Shown piece by piece: positions 45,322-53,147 of a DNA stretch of 54,726 nt. Position 1 is the stretch's first letter. Each line of letters begins with the position of its first letter. Below the pieces are notes generated by a model. It made no database searches, was not told where the DNA came from, and worked only from the letters and a program-made list of their open reading frames with translations. The stretch comes from Pseudomonadota bacterium (GTDB taxonomy: Bacteria; Pseudomonadota; Alphaproteobacteria; Sphingomonadales; Sphingomonadaceae): positions 1 through 54,726 of the forward strand of contig JAEXAY010000055.1 in assembly GCA_023457895.1 (NCBI GenBank). The letters are read 5' to 3'. A program made the translations under genes and the position numbers.

Positions 45322-45651
45322 TCAGCCAGCCCGGTCGAGCAAATCGTCCGTCACTTCGAGCAGAAACATGGGGCCTTCCGATGCGCTTTCGATGGCGTCG
45401 ACAAAGGCCGCCCGTGTCGCAGGCTCGTCATAGACCATTCTGGCGTCGTATGCCGCCTGCCAACTGGTCCGATCGGGCCATTCCGCGATACCGACAAAGC
45501 GCGTTTGCCCATCCGCCAAGGTTTCGCAATGAAGCCGGGAGCCAAGCGAACCATATTTCTGGCGGATCAATTCGGTTCCTCGCCGCCACGCAGTCCGGAA
45601 CTGCTCCTCCTTGCCGCTTTTTACTTTCCACCAGTAACCGGCGACGAGCAT
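45322..45651 (-). CDS. Antibiotic biosynthesis monooxygenase (ABM)-fold protein
   Basis: A 109-aa dimeric alpha-beta barrel-type protein (MLVAGYWWKVKSGKEEQFRT, ..RFVGIAEWPDRTSWQAAY). Members oxidise quinones or degrade haem, but many are uncharacterised. A strong AAGGAGG lies five bases before the ATG. It is upstream of the P-type ATPase in the same direction. Confidence 0.75.
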   Translation of the reverse strand: MLVAGYWWKVKSGKEEQFRTAWRRGTELIRQKYGSLGSRLHCETLADGQTRFVGIAEWPDRTSWQAAYDARMVYDEPATRAAFVDAIESASEGPMFLLEVTDDLLDRAG

Positions 45652-45950
45652 CGAAGCCTCCTTGAATGGTGTAGTCGTCTTTCCCGTTTTCCCCGCTATG
45701 CCGGGACGGCCGGGACGCGTTTTAACGCGTAAGCCCCGCCATCTTTCGATAGCGGGGCTTCATGGGATATTTCTCTGCTTTTTACAGCTTCAACAATATC
45801 TCAATTTGTCGCCGACTTGGTGTTCTTCGGCTCGAAAGCCTCAGTGGTCCTTGTCGAACAACATGACAGATACGCCTGATTGCCGCAAAAGTTCCGTAGC
45901 TGCTCTTACAGGGTGCTGCTGCCCGCGCATTCACCGGACCGTACCGTTCC
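45652..45950. other. Intergenic region with two adjacent hairpins
   Basis: No gene supported. A palindrome ACGCGTT-TT-AACGCGT (45716-45731) is followed by AAGCCCCGC, a 12-base loop and GCGGGGCTT (45731-45760). They lie downstream of the aldolase gene on its strand and may end that operon, but no U-run follows directly. Confidence 0.55.
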
Positions 45951-46973
45951 TCATTTACGCAGCATGTCGAGCGCAACATCGACGATCATGTCTTCCTGTC
46001 CGCCGACCATCTTGCGGCGGCCGAGTTCGGCGAGGATGGTGCGGGTATCGATGCCATATTCCGCGCTCGCCTTTTCGGCATGGCGCAGGAATGAGCTGTA
46101 CACCCCTGCGTAACCGAGCGTGAGCGTTTCGCGGTCGACGCGCACGGGACGATCCTGCAGCGGGCGCACCAGGTCCTCGGCCGCATCCATGAGCGCGAAA
46201 AGATCGCAGCCGTGGTTCCAGCCCATACGGTCTGCCGCGGCGATGAATACCTCAAGCGGGGCGTTGCCCGCGCCTGCGCCCATGCCGGCGAGGCTCGCAT
46301 CGACCCGGATTGCGCCGTTCTGCACCGCGACAATGCTGTTGGCGACACCGAGGCTGAGATTGTGGTGCGCGTGGACGCCGCGCTGGGTTTCCGGCTTCAG
46401 CACCCGGTCATAGGCCCGGAGCCGCGCCGCATATTCGTCCATGTTCATCGCCCCGCCGCTGTCGGTGACATAGACGCAGTGCGCGCCATAATCTTCCATC
46501 AGCTTGGCCTGGCTGGCGAGCGCTTCGGGGTCCGACATGTGGCTCATCATGAGGAAGCCGGAAACATCCATGCCCAGCCCGCGCGCGGCCTCGATATGCT
46601 GCTTTGACACGTCAGCCTCGGTGCAATGGGTCGCGATGCGCACCGAACGTACGCCCATCTCATAGGCGTGTTTCAGGTCATGCACCGTGCCGATACCGGG
46701 GAGCAGCAGCGTGGTCAGCACGCTATGCTCGAGCACTTCAGCGACCGCACCGATCCAGTCCCAGTCGGTATAGGCGCCAAAGCCGTAGTTGAACGAGGAG
46801 CCCTGAAGCCCGTCACCATGCGCAACCTCAATGGCGTCCACCTTGGCGCGGTCAAGCGCCCTGGCGATGTCGCGCACATGATCGAGGCCGTACTGGTGCC
46901 GGACGGCATGCATGCCGTCGCGCAGAGTCACGTCCTGAATGTAAAGCTTGGTGGTCTTGGGATCGAAACTCAT
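45951..46973 (-). CDS. dmpG: 4-hydroxy-2-oxovalerate aldolase
   Basis: A 340-aa metal-dependent aldolase that splits 4-hydroxy-2-oxoacids into pyruvate and an aldehyde, in complex with the acylating dehydrogenase next to it so that the aldehyde is channelled. Seen: the N-terminal catalytic Arg-Asp in VTLRDGMHAVRHQY, the metal histidines in GVHAHHNLSLGVANS and the C-terminal communication domain. Its start overlaps the dehydrogenase stop (ATGA). Confidence 0.96.
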   Translation of the reverse strand: MSFDPKTTKLYIQDVTLRDGMHAVRHQYGLDHVRDIARALDRAKVDAIEVAHGDGLQGSSFNYGFGAYTDWDWIGAVAEVLEHSVLTTLLLPGIGTVHDLKHAYEMGVRSVRIATHCTEADVSKQHIEAARGLGMDVSGFLMMSHMSDPEALASQAKLMEDYGAHCVYVTDSGGAMNMDEYAARLRAYDRVLKPETQRGVHAHHNLSLGVANSIVAVQNGAIRVDASLAGMGAGAGNAPLEVFIAAADRMGWNHGCDLFALMDAAEDLVRPLQDRPVRVDRETLTLGYAGVYSSFLRHAEKASAEYGIDTRTILAELGRRKMVGGQEDMIVDVALDMLRK

Positions 46974-47920
46974 GCCGCTGCTCCCTGATGCATCCGTTCG
47001 GCCATGCGCTCGGCGGTCTTCATGGCCGCTGACGTCATGATGTCGAGATTGCCGGCATAGGCCGGAAGATAATGGGCCGCGCCCTCGACCTCGAGGAACA
47101 CGGTGACCTTGAGACCGGTGAACTCGCCGTCCATTTCGGGAATACGCAGCGGCTTGTTGCCGCCGATCCGTTCAAACTGGACGTCCTGCTTGAGCCGGTA
47201 GCCGGGGACATAGGTCTGCACCTCGGCGACCATTTCCTGCACGCTCTTGCGGATCGCCTCCTCATCGTCGCCTTCGGCGAGGCAATAAACGGTGTCACGC
47301 ATGATGAGCGGCGGTTCGGCCGGATTGAGGATGATGATTGCCTTGCCGCGGTCGGCACCGCCGACGTCGACAATCGCCTGGCTGGTGGTTTCGGTAAACT
47401 CGTCGATATTGGCGCGGGTCCCCGGTCCGGCGCTTTTCGAGGAAATGGAAGCCACGATCTCGCCGTAGCGCACATTGGCAACCCGGTCGACGGCATGGAC
47501 GATGGGAATTGTCGCCTGTCCGCCGCACGTCACCATGTTGACGTTGGCGGCATCGAGATGGTCATGACCATTGACCGGCGGGATCACATGCGGGCCGATC
47601 GAGGCAGGGGTCAGGTCGATCATCCGCTTGCCGTGCTGCTGGCACAATTCATTGTTGCGCTTGTGCGCCCCCGCACTGGTCGCATCGAAGACGATTTCGA
47701 TATCCGCAAATTCGGGCATCCTGACCAGACCGTCGATCCCTTCGGCGGTGATCGGAACTCCCATCCGTTCAGCACGCTTGAGGCCATCCGATTCCGGATC
47801 AATCCCGACAAAAGCGCCCATTTCGAGCGTTTTCGACAGGCGCATGATCTTGATCATCAAATCGGTACCGATATTGCCCGATCCGATAATCGCGACCTTG
47901 GTTTTCTTCGTTTCCGCCAT
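46970..47920 (-). CDS. dmpF: Acetaldehyde dehydrogenase (acylating)
   Basis: A 316-aa NAD- and CoA-dependent enzyme that turns acetaldehyde (or propanal) into the acyl-CoA. The Rossmann motif is VAIIGSGNIGTDLMI and the nucleophile is C132 (NMVTCGGQATIPI), the same number as in the Pseudomonas enzyme. The start could be ATG 47923 or 47920; the second has better spacing from GGAAAGG and overlaps the hydratase stop. It is the middle gene of the three-gene lower meta-cleavage operon. Confidence 0.95.
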   Translation of the reverse strand: MAETKKTKVAIIGSGNIGTDLMIKIMRLSKTLEMGAFVGIDPESDGLKRAERMGVPITAEGIDGLVRMPEFADIEIVFDATSAGAHKRNNELCQQHGKRMIDLTPASIGPHVIPPVNGHDHLDAANVNMVTCGGQATIPIVHAVDRVANVRYGEIVASISSKSAGPGTRANIDEFTETTSQAIVDVGGADRGKAIIILNPAEPPLIMRDTVYCLAEGDDEEAIRKSVQEMVAEVQTYVPGYRLKQDVQFERIGGNKPLRIPEMDGEFTGLKVTVFLEVEGAAHYLPAYAGNLDIMTSAAMKTAERMAERMHQGAAA

Positions 47921-48708
47921 CATCCGGCCTTTCCATAAATGAAGCTGACGTCGCCGATACCGCCCACGCTGGCACGGACGGTATCGCCCGGTGTCAGCGC
48001 CACCATCGGTCCCAATGCGCCGGCCAGCAGAACATCGCCGGCCTTGAGGGCTTCGCCTCGCTTGGCCAGCGTTTGCGCCAGCCACGCCGCCGCCTTGAGC
48101 GGGCTGCCAAGCGCGGCGGCGCCGACCCCGGTTGAAACCTCCGAACCATTGATCGCCATCGTCATCGGCGCGCCTTCGAGGTACAGTCCGGCGAGCGGCT
48201 TGCCCTCGGCAGCGAGGACATAAAAAGCCGAGCTGCCATTGTCGGCCACAGTATCAGCGAAGGTGATTTTCCAGTCGGCGATACGGCTGTCGACAATCTC
48301 GATCGCGGCGTGGACCGTTGCGACCGCGTCGGCGACCATCTCCGGCGTCGTGGCCGGATCTGGCAAATCCTTGCCAAGCACAAAGGCGATTTCGGCTTCG
48401 GCCTTTGGCTGGAGGCATTTGGCAGGATCCAGCACGCCGCCATCGGCCACCTCCATATCGTCGAACAGCACGCCAAAATCGGGCTGGTCGACGCCGAGTT
48501 GCGCCTGCACCGCCTTGGCCGTCAGCCCTGCCTTGCGGCCGACGATCCGCCGCCCTTCCGCCTCCCAGAGGCGGGTGTTGATCGTCTGGACGGCGTAGGC
48601 GCCATCTATGTCGACCGGATCGAGTCCGTCGCGCATCGGCGCAACCGCTCCGGACGTGTAAGCCTCCCGCAAGCGGCGGGCGAGTTCTTCATGACTAGCA
48701 CGGGTCAT
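47920..48708 (-). CDS. dmpE: 2-oxo-4-pentenoate (2-hydroxypentadienoate) hydratase
   Basis: A 262-aa member of the fumarylacetoacetase/hydratase fold. It adds water to 2-hydroxypenta-2,4-dienoate, the product of aromatic or steroid-ring meta-cleavage, giving the aldolase substrate. Seen: GRKAGLTAKAVQAQLGVDQP, the metal acidic cluster KAEAEIAFVLGKDL and a late GPMVALTPGDTV. GGAG lies nine bases before ATG 48708. First gene of the operon; no ring-cleavage dioxygenase or hydrolase is next to it. Confidence 0.94.
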   Translation of the reverse strand: MTRASHEELARRLREAYTSGAVAPMRDGLDPVDIDGAYAVQTINTRLWEAEGRRIVGRKAGLTAKAVQAQLGVDQPDFGVLFDDMEVADGGVLDPAKCLQPKAEAEIAFVLGKDLPDPATTPEMVADAVATVHAAIEIVDSRIADWKITFADTVADNGSSAFYVLAAEGKPLAGLYLEGAPMTMAINGSEVSTGVGAAALGSPLKAAAWLAQTLAKRGEALKAGDVLLAGALGPMVALTPGDTVRASVGGIGDVSFIYGKAG

Positions 48709-48781
48709 CGGCGTTATCTCCATTTCGACGGGATCAAATCTACGCAGCATAAAGACTTGTTGCCAGCCGCCGGTTGTCCTA

Positions 48782-48802
48782 TTTTCTCACCTGATGAGAA
48801 AA
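48782..48802. promoter_or_regulatory. Inverted repeat at the dmpE/iclR divergent promoter
   Basis: TTTTCTCA-CCTGA-TGAGAAAA, 8-bp perfect arms, overlapping the proposed ATG of the IclR gene. It is a good candidate IclR operator acting on both directions. Confidence 0.6.
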
Positions 48803-49582
48803 GACCCAATGAAAGGCACGCCGACAATCTCGGCCTTGAGCCGCACGCTTGCCATGCTGGAGGCCGTCGTTGCCGATGGCGGCCAATCGAACATATCTGC
48901 AATCGCGCGCTCCATTGGCATGCCCGTCGCCACGGCGCATCGTCAGGTCGCGACACTGGTGGCCGAAGGATATCTGAGGTCAGGCGTCGGCAATCGTCAC
49001 TTTCCCGGCGAGCGGCTCCTCAACCTCGTCCACAGGCTCGACGAGAAACAGCTCATTGCCAATGTCGCCGCCCCGGTCCTGCACCGGCTGGCGACCCGGT
49101 TGCGTTGCATCGTGCAAATGGGAACGCTCGAAAATGATATGGTTACCTATCGCATAAAGATGGGCCATGGTTCGCATGCGCTGTTCACCCGCGTCGGGAT
49201 GCAGCTCGAAGCCTATTGCTCCGCGATCGGCAAGGTGTTGCTTGCCAACCTCCCGGCAACCGAGCGCAGTAACTATCTCGCGGGTGGCCCATTCGTCGCG
49301 CTGACGCCATATACGATCACCGACCCCGCGGCTTTGGCCGCCGAACTGGAAAGGGTGCACGAGCAGGGCCACGCCTTCGACGAGCAGGAGATCGCGCTTG
49401 ATCTCAGTTGCGTCGCGGTTCCGATCCATTCCGGCGATGGCAGGGTCATGGCCGCGATATCCGCGTCCGCCGGACAATGGGCGTCAGAAGAAGCGAGACT
49501 GAACGCGCTTTCCGGACTTAAAGCTGCAGCGGATGAAATCTCGAAATATCTGGATGAATGTCGCCAGTCGTCCGTCGACTAA
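48794..49582 (+). CDS. IclR family transcriptional regulator
   Basis: A 262-aa regulator with an N-terminal winged helix (NISAIARSIGMPVATAHRQV, ATLVAEGYLR) and a C-terminal effector-binding GAF-like domain ending in SASAGQWASEEARLNALSG. It is divergent from the hydratase operon and very likely controls it in response to an aromatic-pathway intermediate. ATG 48794 lies inside the inverted repeat at 48782-48802; ATG 48809 would leave that repeat upstream of the coding region and may be the true start. Confidence 0.92.
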   Translation: MRKDPMKGTPTISALSRTLAMLEAVVADGGQSNISAIARSIGMPVATAHRQVATLVAEGYLRSGVGNRHFPGERLLNLVHRLDEKQLIANVAAPVLHRLATRLRCIVQMGTLENDMVTYRIKMGHGSHALFTRVGMQLEAYCSAIGKVLLANLPATERSNYLAGGPFVALTPYTITDPAALAAELERVHEQGHAFDEQEIALDLSCVAVPIHSGDGRVMAAISASAGQWASEEARLNALSGLKAAADEISKYLDECRQSSVD

Positions 49583-49611
49583 CAAACAAACTACCAATCA
49601 GTCAGTTCGAT

Positions 49612-49635
49612 AAAAAACGGGGGCCGTAGCCCCCG
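49612..49635 (-). terminator. Rho-independent terminator of the tracrRNA
   Basis: 7-bp perfect stem CGGGGGC/GCCCCCG with a four-base loop and a run of six T on the minus strand. The same hairpin could weakly end iclR transcripts on the plus strand, but no T-run follows there. Confidence 0.85.
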
Positions 49636-49725
49636 GAGCAAAGCTCCCAGATGGTCAATTCCATCTGGTCTTATTTGGTGCAACTCAGATTGCTTGTTAA
49701 CAACCAGACCTGCGATTTCTGAATA
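49612..49725 (-). ncRNA. Predicted tracrRNA of the type II-C CRISPR system
   Basis: On the minus strand the RNA would begin near ATTCAGAAATCGCAGGTC: an anti-repeat whose 12 bases TTCAGAAATCGC are exactly complementary to the crRNA repeat, with further pairing through G-U wobbles up to GTTGTTAAC. Then come stem-loops GCAA-TCTGAG-TTGC, CCAGATGG-AATTGA-CCATCTGG, a small GGAGC-TTT-GCTCC, and the terminator CGGGGGC-TACG-GCCCCCG followed by TTTTTT. Length and layout (anti-repeat, two to three hairpins, terminator) match tracrRNAs of Neisseria-type Cas9. It lies in the 239-base gap between iclR and cas9, transcribed away from cas9. The exact 5' end is inferred. Confidence 0.85.
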
Positions 49726-49730
49726 GCGCG

Positions 49731-49758
49731 ATAGTGGAGCAAAATTTTTGAAAGTCAA
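49731..49758 (-). promoter_or_regulatory. Predicted tracrRNA promoter
   Basis: Minus strand: -35 TTGACT (49758-49753), a 16-base spacer and -10 CACTAT (49736-49731). This places the transcript start near 49725, at the first anti-repeat base. Confidence 0.5.
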
Positions 49759-49821
49759 TCCTCTGACCGCTTGAAATAATCCGGAACGGGGATAGCCTGT
49801 GCGGCAACAGGGAGAATTATC

Positions 49822-52800
49822 ATGGACCACCGCACCACATCGCTGGGCCTCGACATGGGCAGCAATTCGATCGGCTGGTGTCTTTATCGTACCGAAAACG
49901 GCGAGCCGGTGGAGATCATCGATCTAGGCGTCCGCATCTTTTCCGACGGCCGGGATCCGAAATCGGGTGCATCGCTCGCCGTCGACCGGCGCGATGCGCG
50001 TTCGATGCGGCGGCGGCGGGATCGTTATGTCGGGCGGCGCAAGGCGATGCTGCGCGAACTGGTGCGCTTTGGCCTGCTCCCCGAGGACAAGGCGGCGAAC
50101 AAGGCGCTTGAGCGCGAAGATCCGTATGATTTGCGCGTCCGGGCGCTCGACGAAAAGCTTGAGCCGTACGAGATCGGGCGCGCGCTGTTCCATCTCAACC
50201 AGCGGCGCGGCTTCAAGTCGAACCGCAAGGCCGAACGCAAGGCGAAGGACAATGAAAGTGGCAAGATCGCAACCGCAACCAAGGCGCTCGACGAGGAAAT
50301 GGCCCTCATCGGCGCGCGCACATTCGCCGAGTTCCTGCTGAAGCGCGAGCCCGGCGACGGACAACCGCGCTGGATGCGGGTGCGGATGCGCCCCGATGCG
50401 GACGGCTATGATTTTTATCCCGACCGGCGCCATTATGAAGAGGAATTCGATGCAATATGGACCAAACAGGCCGGATATCATCCCGCGCTCCTGACCGAAG
50501 AAGCGCGCGCCGCGATCCACCGCGTGCTGTTTTACCAGCGTCCGCTCAAGGAGCAGGAGGTCGGCTATTGCACCTTCGCGGGGTGGAATGGCGTTCCGGC
50601 CGATGAGCGCCGCCTGCCCAAGGCCCACCCGCTGTTCCAGCAGCGGCGGCTCTATGAGGAGGTCAACCAGCTGCGCGTGGTGACACCGGGAGAGGCCGAC
50701 CGGCAGCTCACCCGCGACGAACGCGATGCGCTGATCCTCAAATTGCAGGACAAGCAGAAAGTCAGTTTTTCTACGCTCGGCAAGGTCATCAAGCTCGCGC
50801 CGGGGAAGCGCTTCAACAAGGAGAGCGAAAATCGCGCCGACCTCATCGGCGACGAGGTGCGCGCGGTGATGGGCGACAAGAAGCGTTTCGGCAATCGCTG
50901 GCTGCATTTCGACCTCCCGGAGCAATTGCGCATCATCGGCAAGGTGCAGAATGAGGAAGATCCGGAAAAACTCCTCGGCTGGCTGCAAGGCGAATATGGT
51001 CTGGATGAAGAAACGGCCCTCGCCATCGCCAATGCACGGCTGCCTGAAGGCTATGGCCGGTTCGGCGAAACCGCGACGCGCAAGCTGATCGAGGCGCTTG
51101 AGCGCGAGGTGTTGACTTACAGCGATGCCGCTGCCGCCGCAGGCTTCCACCACAGCGATTTTCGCACCGGTGAGGATTTTGCCGAACTGCCTTATTATGG
51201 CGAGGTGCTCGCCAAGGACATTGCGCCCGGCAAGGAAGACTATGGCGATGCCGACGAGCGCCGTTTCGGCAAGATCACCAATCCGACCGTCCATATCGGG
51301 ATGAATCAGCTGCGACGGCTCGTCAACGCGATCATCCGGGTGCACGGGCAGCCGGACACGATCTATATCGAGCTTGCGCGCGAACTGAAGCTCAACGACA
51401 AGCAAAAAGACGAGCATAAACGCCGGATCAAGCGCGACACCGATGCTGCGATCGCGCGTGGCGAGCTACTTCAGAGCATGGGCCAGCGCGACAGCGGCGG
51501 CAACCGCATGCTGCTGCGGCTGTGGGAGGAGCTTGATCCGCGTGATCCGCTCAATCGCCGCTGTCCCTATTGCGGCGACCAGATCAGCGCCGAAATGCTG
51601 ATGAACGGATCGGCCGACATCGATCATATCATTCCCTATTCGCGCTGCCTCGACGATGGCGCGGGGAACAAGACAGTGTGCCATACGCATTGCAATCGCC
51701 AGAAAGGCAACAAGACGCCCCATGAGCGCTGGGGCGACACTGAGCGCTGGGAAACTATCCAGGACCAGGTGGCGCGGATGCACCGCTCCAAGCAATGGCG
51801 CTTTGGCCCGGACGCGATGGAGCGGATCGACAAGGATGGCGGCTTTATCGCGCGCCAGCTGACCGACACCCAATATCTCGCGCGGCTGGCGGCCAAATAT
51901 CTCGGCAGCCTGTACGCCGGAAAGGGTAGCCGCCATGTCTATGCGGTTCCGGGCCGCATGACCGCGATGCTGCGCCGCCTGTGGGGGCTTAATTCGCTTC
52001 TGCCCGATCATAACTGGGTCGAAAACGAACATAGCGATGCACCCAAGAACCGCCTTGATCATCGCCATCACACGATTGATGCGGCGGTCGTCGGGGCGCT
52101 TACGCCCTCAATGATCCAGCAGATTGCCCATGCTGCGGCACGGGCGGAAGCGCAGGAGCTGGACAGCCTGTTCGTTGACCTCGCCTCGCCTTGGGAGGGT
52201 TTCCGCGACGAGTTGCAGGAGCGCCTCCTCAATGTCACCGTCAGCCACAAGCCCGATCATGGACGCAAGGGCAAGCCGGACAAGAAGCGCGACATCACAT
52301 CAGGGCGGCTGCATAACGATACGGCATATGGCTTCACCGGAGAAACCAACGCGGCCGGGCTTCCCATCGTTGTGCGTCGTGTCCCTCTGCTGAGCCTGAA
52401 GCCGGAAGATCTCACCAAAGCGGACCGGATGAGCGATACCGTTCTGCAGGGGGAGCTGCGGACGGTTACCGCTGGCAAATCCGGCAAGGATTTCGAAGCG
52501 GCGCTAAGGGCCTATGCGAGGCGTCCGGGTCATTATCAGAATATACGCCGCGTCCGGGTACGTGAGCCGCTGGGCGTCATTCCGATCCGTGACCGCGACG
52601 GCAGAGCCTATAAGGCATATAAGGGCGACGCCAATGCGCGCATGGATATCTGGCGCATGCCCGATGGCAAATGGGTGTCGAAATGGAAAGATCGCGACGG
52701 CATGGACCATTCGGGCATTATTTCCATGTTCGACGCGCACCAGCCGGGCACTGCTGACGTCAAGCCCCACCCCGCTGCCAAGAAAATATTGAGCCTGCGC

Positions 52801-53058
52801 CAGAATGATCTGGTCGCGGTTGAACGCGATGGCGGGCCGCGAGAAATCATGCGTGTAGTGAAATTTTCAGGAAATGGACAAATCGCGTTCGCTGCCGATA
52901 ATGAAGCCGGGCCATTAAAAGCTCGCGACGGGCTGCCCAACGACACAGACCCTTTCAAATATTTTCTATCATCAGCATCTGGCTTAAAAAAAGCCAAAGC
53001 CCGGCAGGTCCGGATCGATGAACTGGGGCGGATATTCGATCCCGGGCCGCGCGGGTGA
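49822..53058 (+). CDS. cas9: Cas9 endonuclease, type II-C
   Basis: A 1078-aa RNA-guided DNA nuclease, a size typical of compact II-C enzymes. RuvC-I is SLGLDMGSNSIGW with D11; the Arg-rich bridge helix follows (DRRDARSMRRRRDRYVGRRK). RuvC-II is IYIELARELKLN with E517. The HNH domain is ADIDHIIPYSRCLDDG with H602, and N625 in HCNRQKGNK. RuvC-III is RHHTIDAAVVGAL with H750 and D753. C581 and C584 (CPYCG) plus C620 and C624 (VCHTHC) could bind a structural zinc in HNH. All catalytic residues are present, so both strands should be cut. AGGGAG lies before ATG 49822. PAM preference cannot be read. Confidence 0.98.
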   Translation: MDHRTTSLGLDMGSNSIGWCLYRTENGEPVEIIDLGVRIFSDGRDPKSGASLAVDRRDARSMRRRRDRYVGRRKAMLRELVRFGLLPEDKAANKALEREDPYDLRVRALDEKLEPYEIGRALFHLNQRRGFKSNRKAERKAKDNESGKIATATKALDEEMALIGARTFAEFLLKREPGDGQPRWMRVRMRPDADGYDFYPDRRHYEEEFDAIWTKQAGYHPALLTEEARAAIHRVLFYQRPLKEQEVGYCTFAGWNGVPADERRLPKAHPLFQQRRLYEEVNQLRVVTPGEADRQLTRDERDALILKLQDKQKVSFSTLGKVIKLAPGKRFNKESENRADLIGDEVRAVMGDKKRFGNRWLHFDLPEQLRIIGKVQNEEDPEKLLGWLQGEYGLDEETALAIANARLPEGYGRFGETATRKLIEALEREVLTYSDAAAAAGFHHSDFRTGEDFAELPYYGEVLAKDIAPGKEDYGDADERRFGKITNPTVHIGMNQLRRLVNAIIRVHGQPDTIYIELARELKLNDKQKDEHKRRIKRDTDAAIARGELLQSMGQRDSGGNRMLLRLWEELDPRDPLNRRCPYCGDQISAEMLMNGSADIDHIIPYSRCLDDGAGNKTVCHTHCNRQKGNKTPHERWGDTERWETIQDQVARMHRSKQWRFGPDAMERIDKDGGFIARQLTDTQYLARLAAKYLGSLYAGKGSRHVYAVPGRMTAMLRRLWGLNSLLPDHNWVENEHSDAPKNRLDHRHHTIDAAVVGALTPSMIQQIAHAAARAEAQELDSLFVDLASPWEGFRDELQERLLNVTVSHKPDHGRKGKPDKKRDITSGRLHNDTAYGFTGETNAAGLPIVVRRVPLLSLKPEDLTKADRMSDTVLQGELRTVTAGKSGKDFEAALRAYARRPGHYQNIRRVRVREPLGVIPIRDRDGRAYKAYKGDANARMDIWRMPDGKWVSKWKDRDGMDHSGIISMFDAHQPGTADVKPHPAAKKILSLRQNDLVAVERDGGPREIMRVVKFSGNGQIAFAADNEAGPLKARDGLPNDTDPFKYFLSSASGLKKAKARQVRIDELGRIFDPGPRG

Positions 53059-53073
53059 AACTGCTCCATAATG

Positions 53074-53088
53074 GAGTCAAATTGACTC
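53074..53088. promoter_or_regulatory. Palindrome between cas9 and cas1
   Basis: GAGTCAA-A-TTGACTC, a perfect 15-bp palindrome 15 bases after the cas9 stop and 59 before the cas1 start. It contains TTGACT, which could also be a -35 box for cas1, but no good -10 is seen. The role is unknown. Confidence 0.4.
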
Positions 53089-53147
53089 GACTTTAAGCCG
53101 TCGCGCGGCAGCCTTTGTTGCAACTGGTGCAAGCAAGGGGCAGCCGC

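Noticed and set aside
45782..45979. 65-codon minus-strand open frame after the aldolase gene
   Set aside because: It overlaps the aldolase 3' end, has no ribosome site and no plausible protein features.
49591..49830. 79-codon minus-strand open frame before cas9
   Set aside because: The region is better explained by the tracrRNA with its anti-repeat, hairpins and terminator; the peptide has no recognisable features.
49924..51417. Minus-strand open frame of 497 codons inside cas9
   Set aside because: Antisense shadow; cas9 motifs are all on the plus strand.
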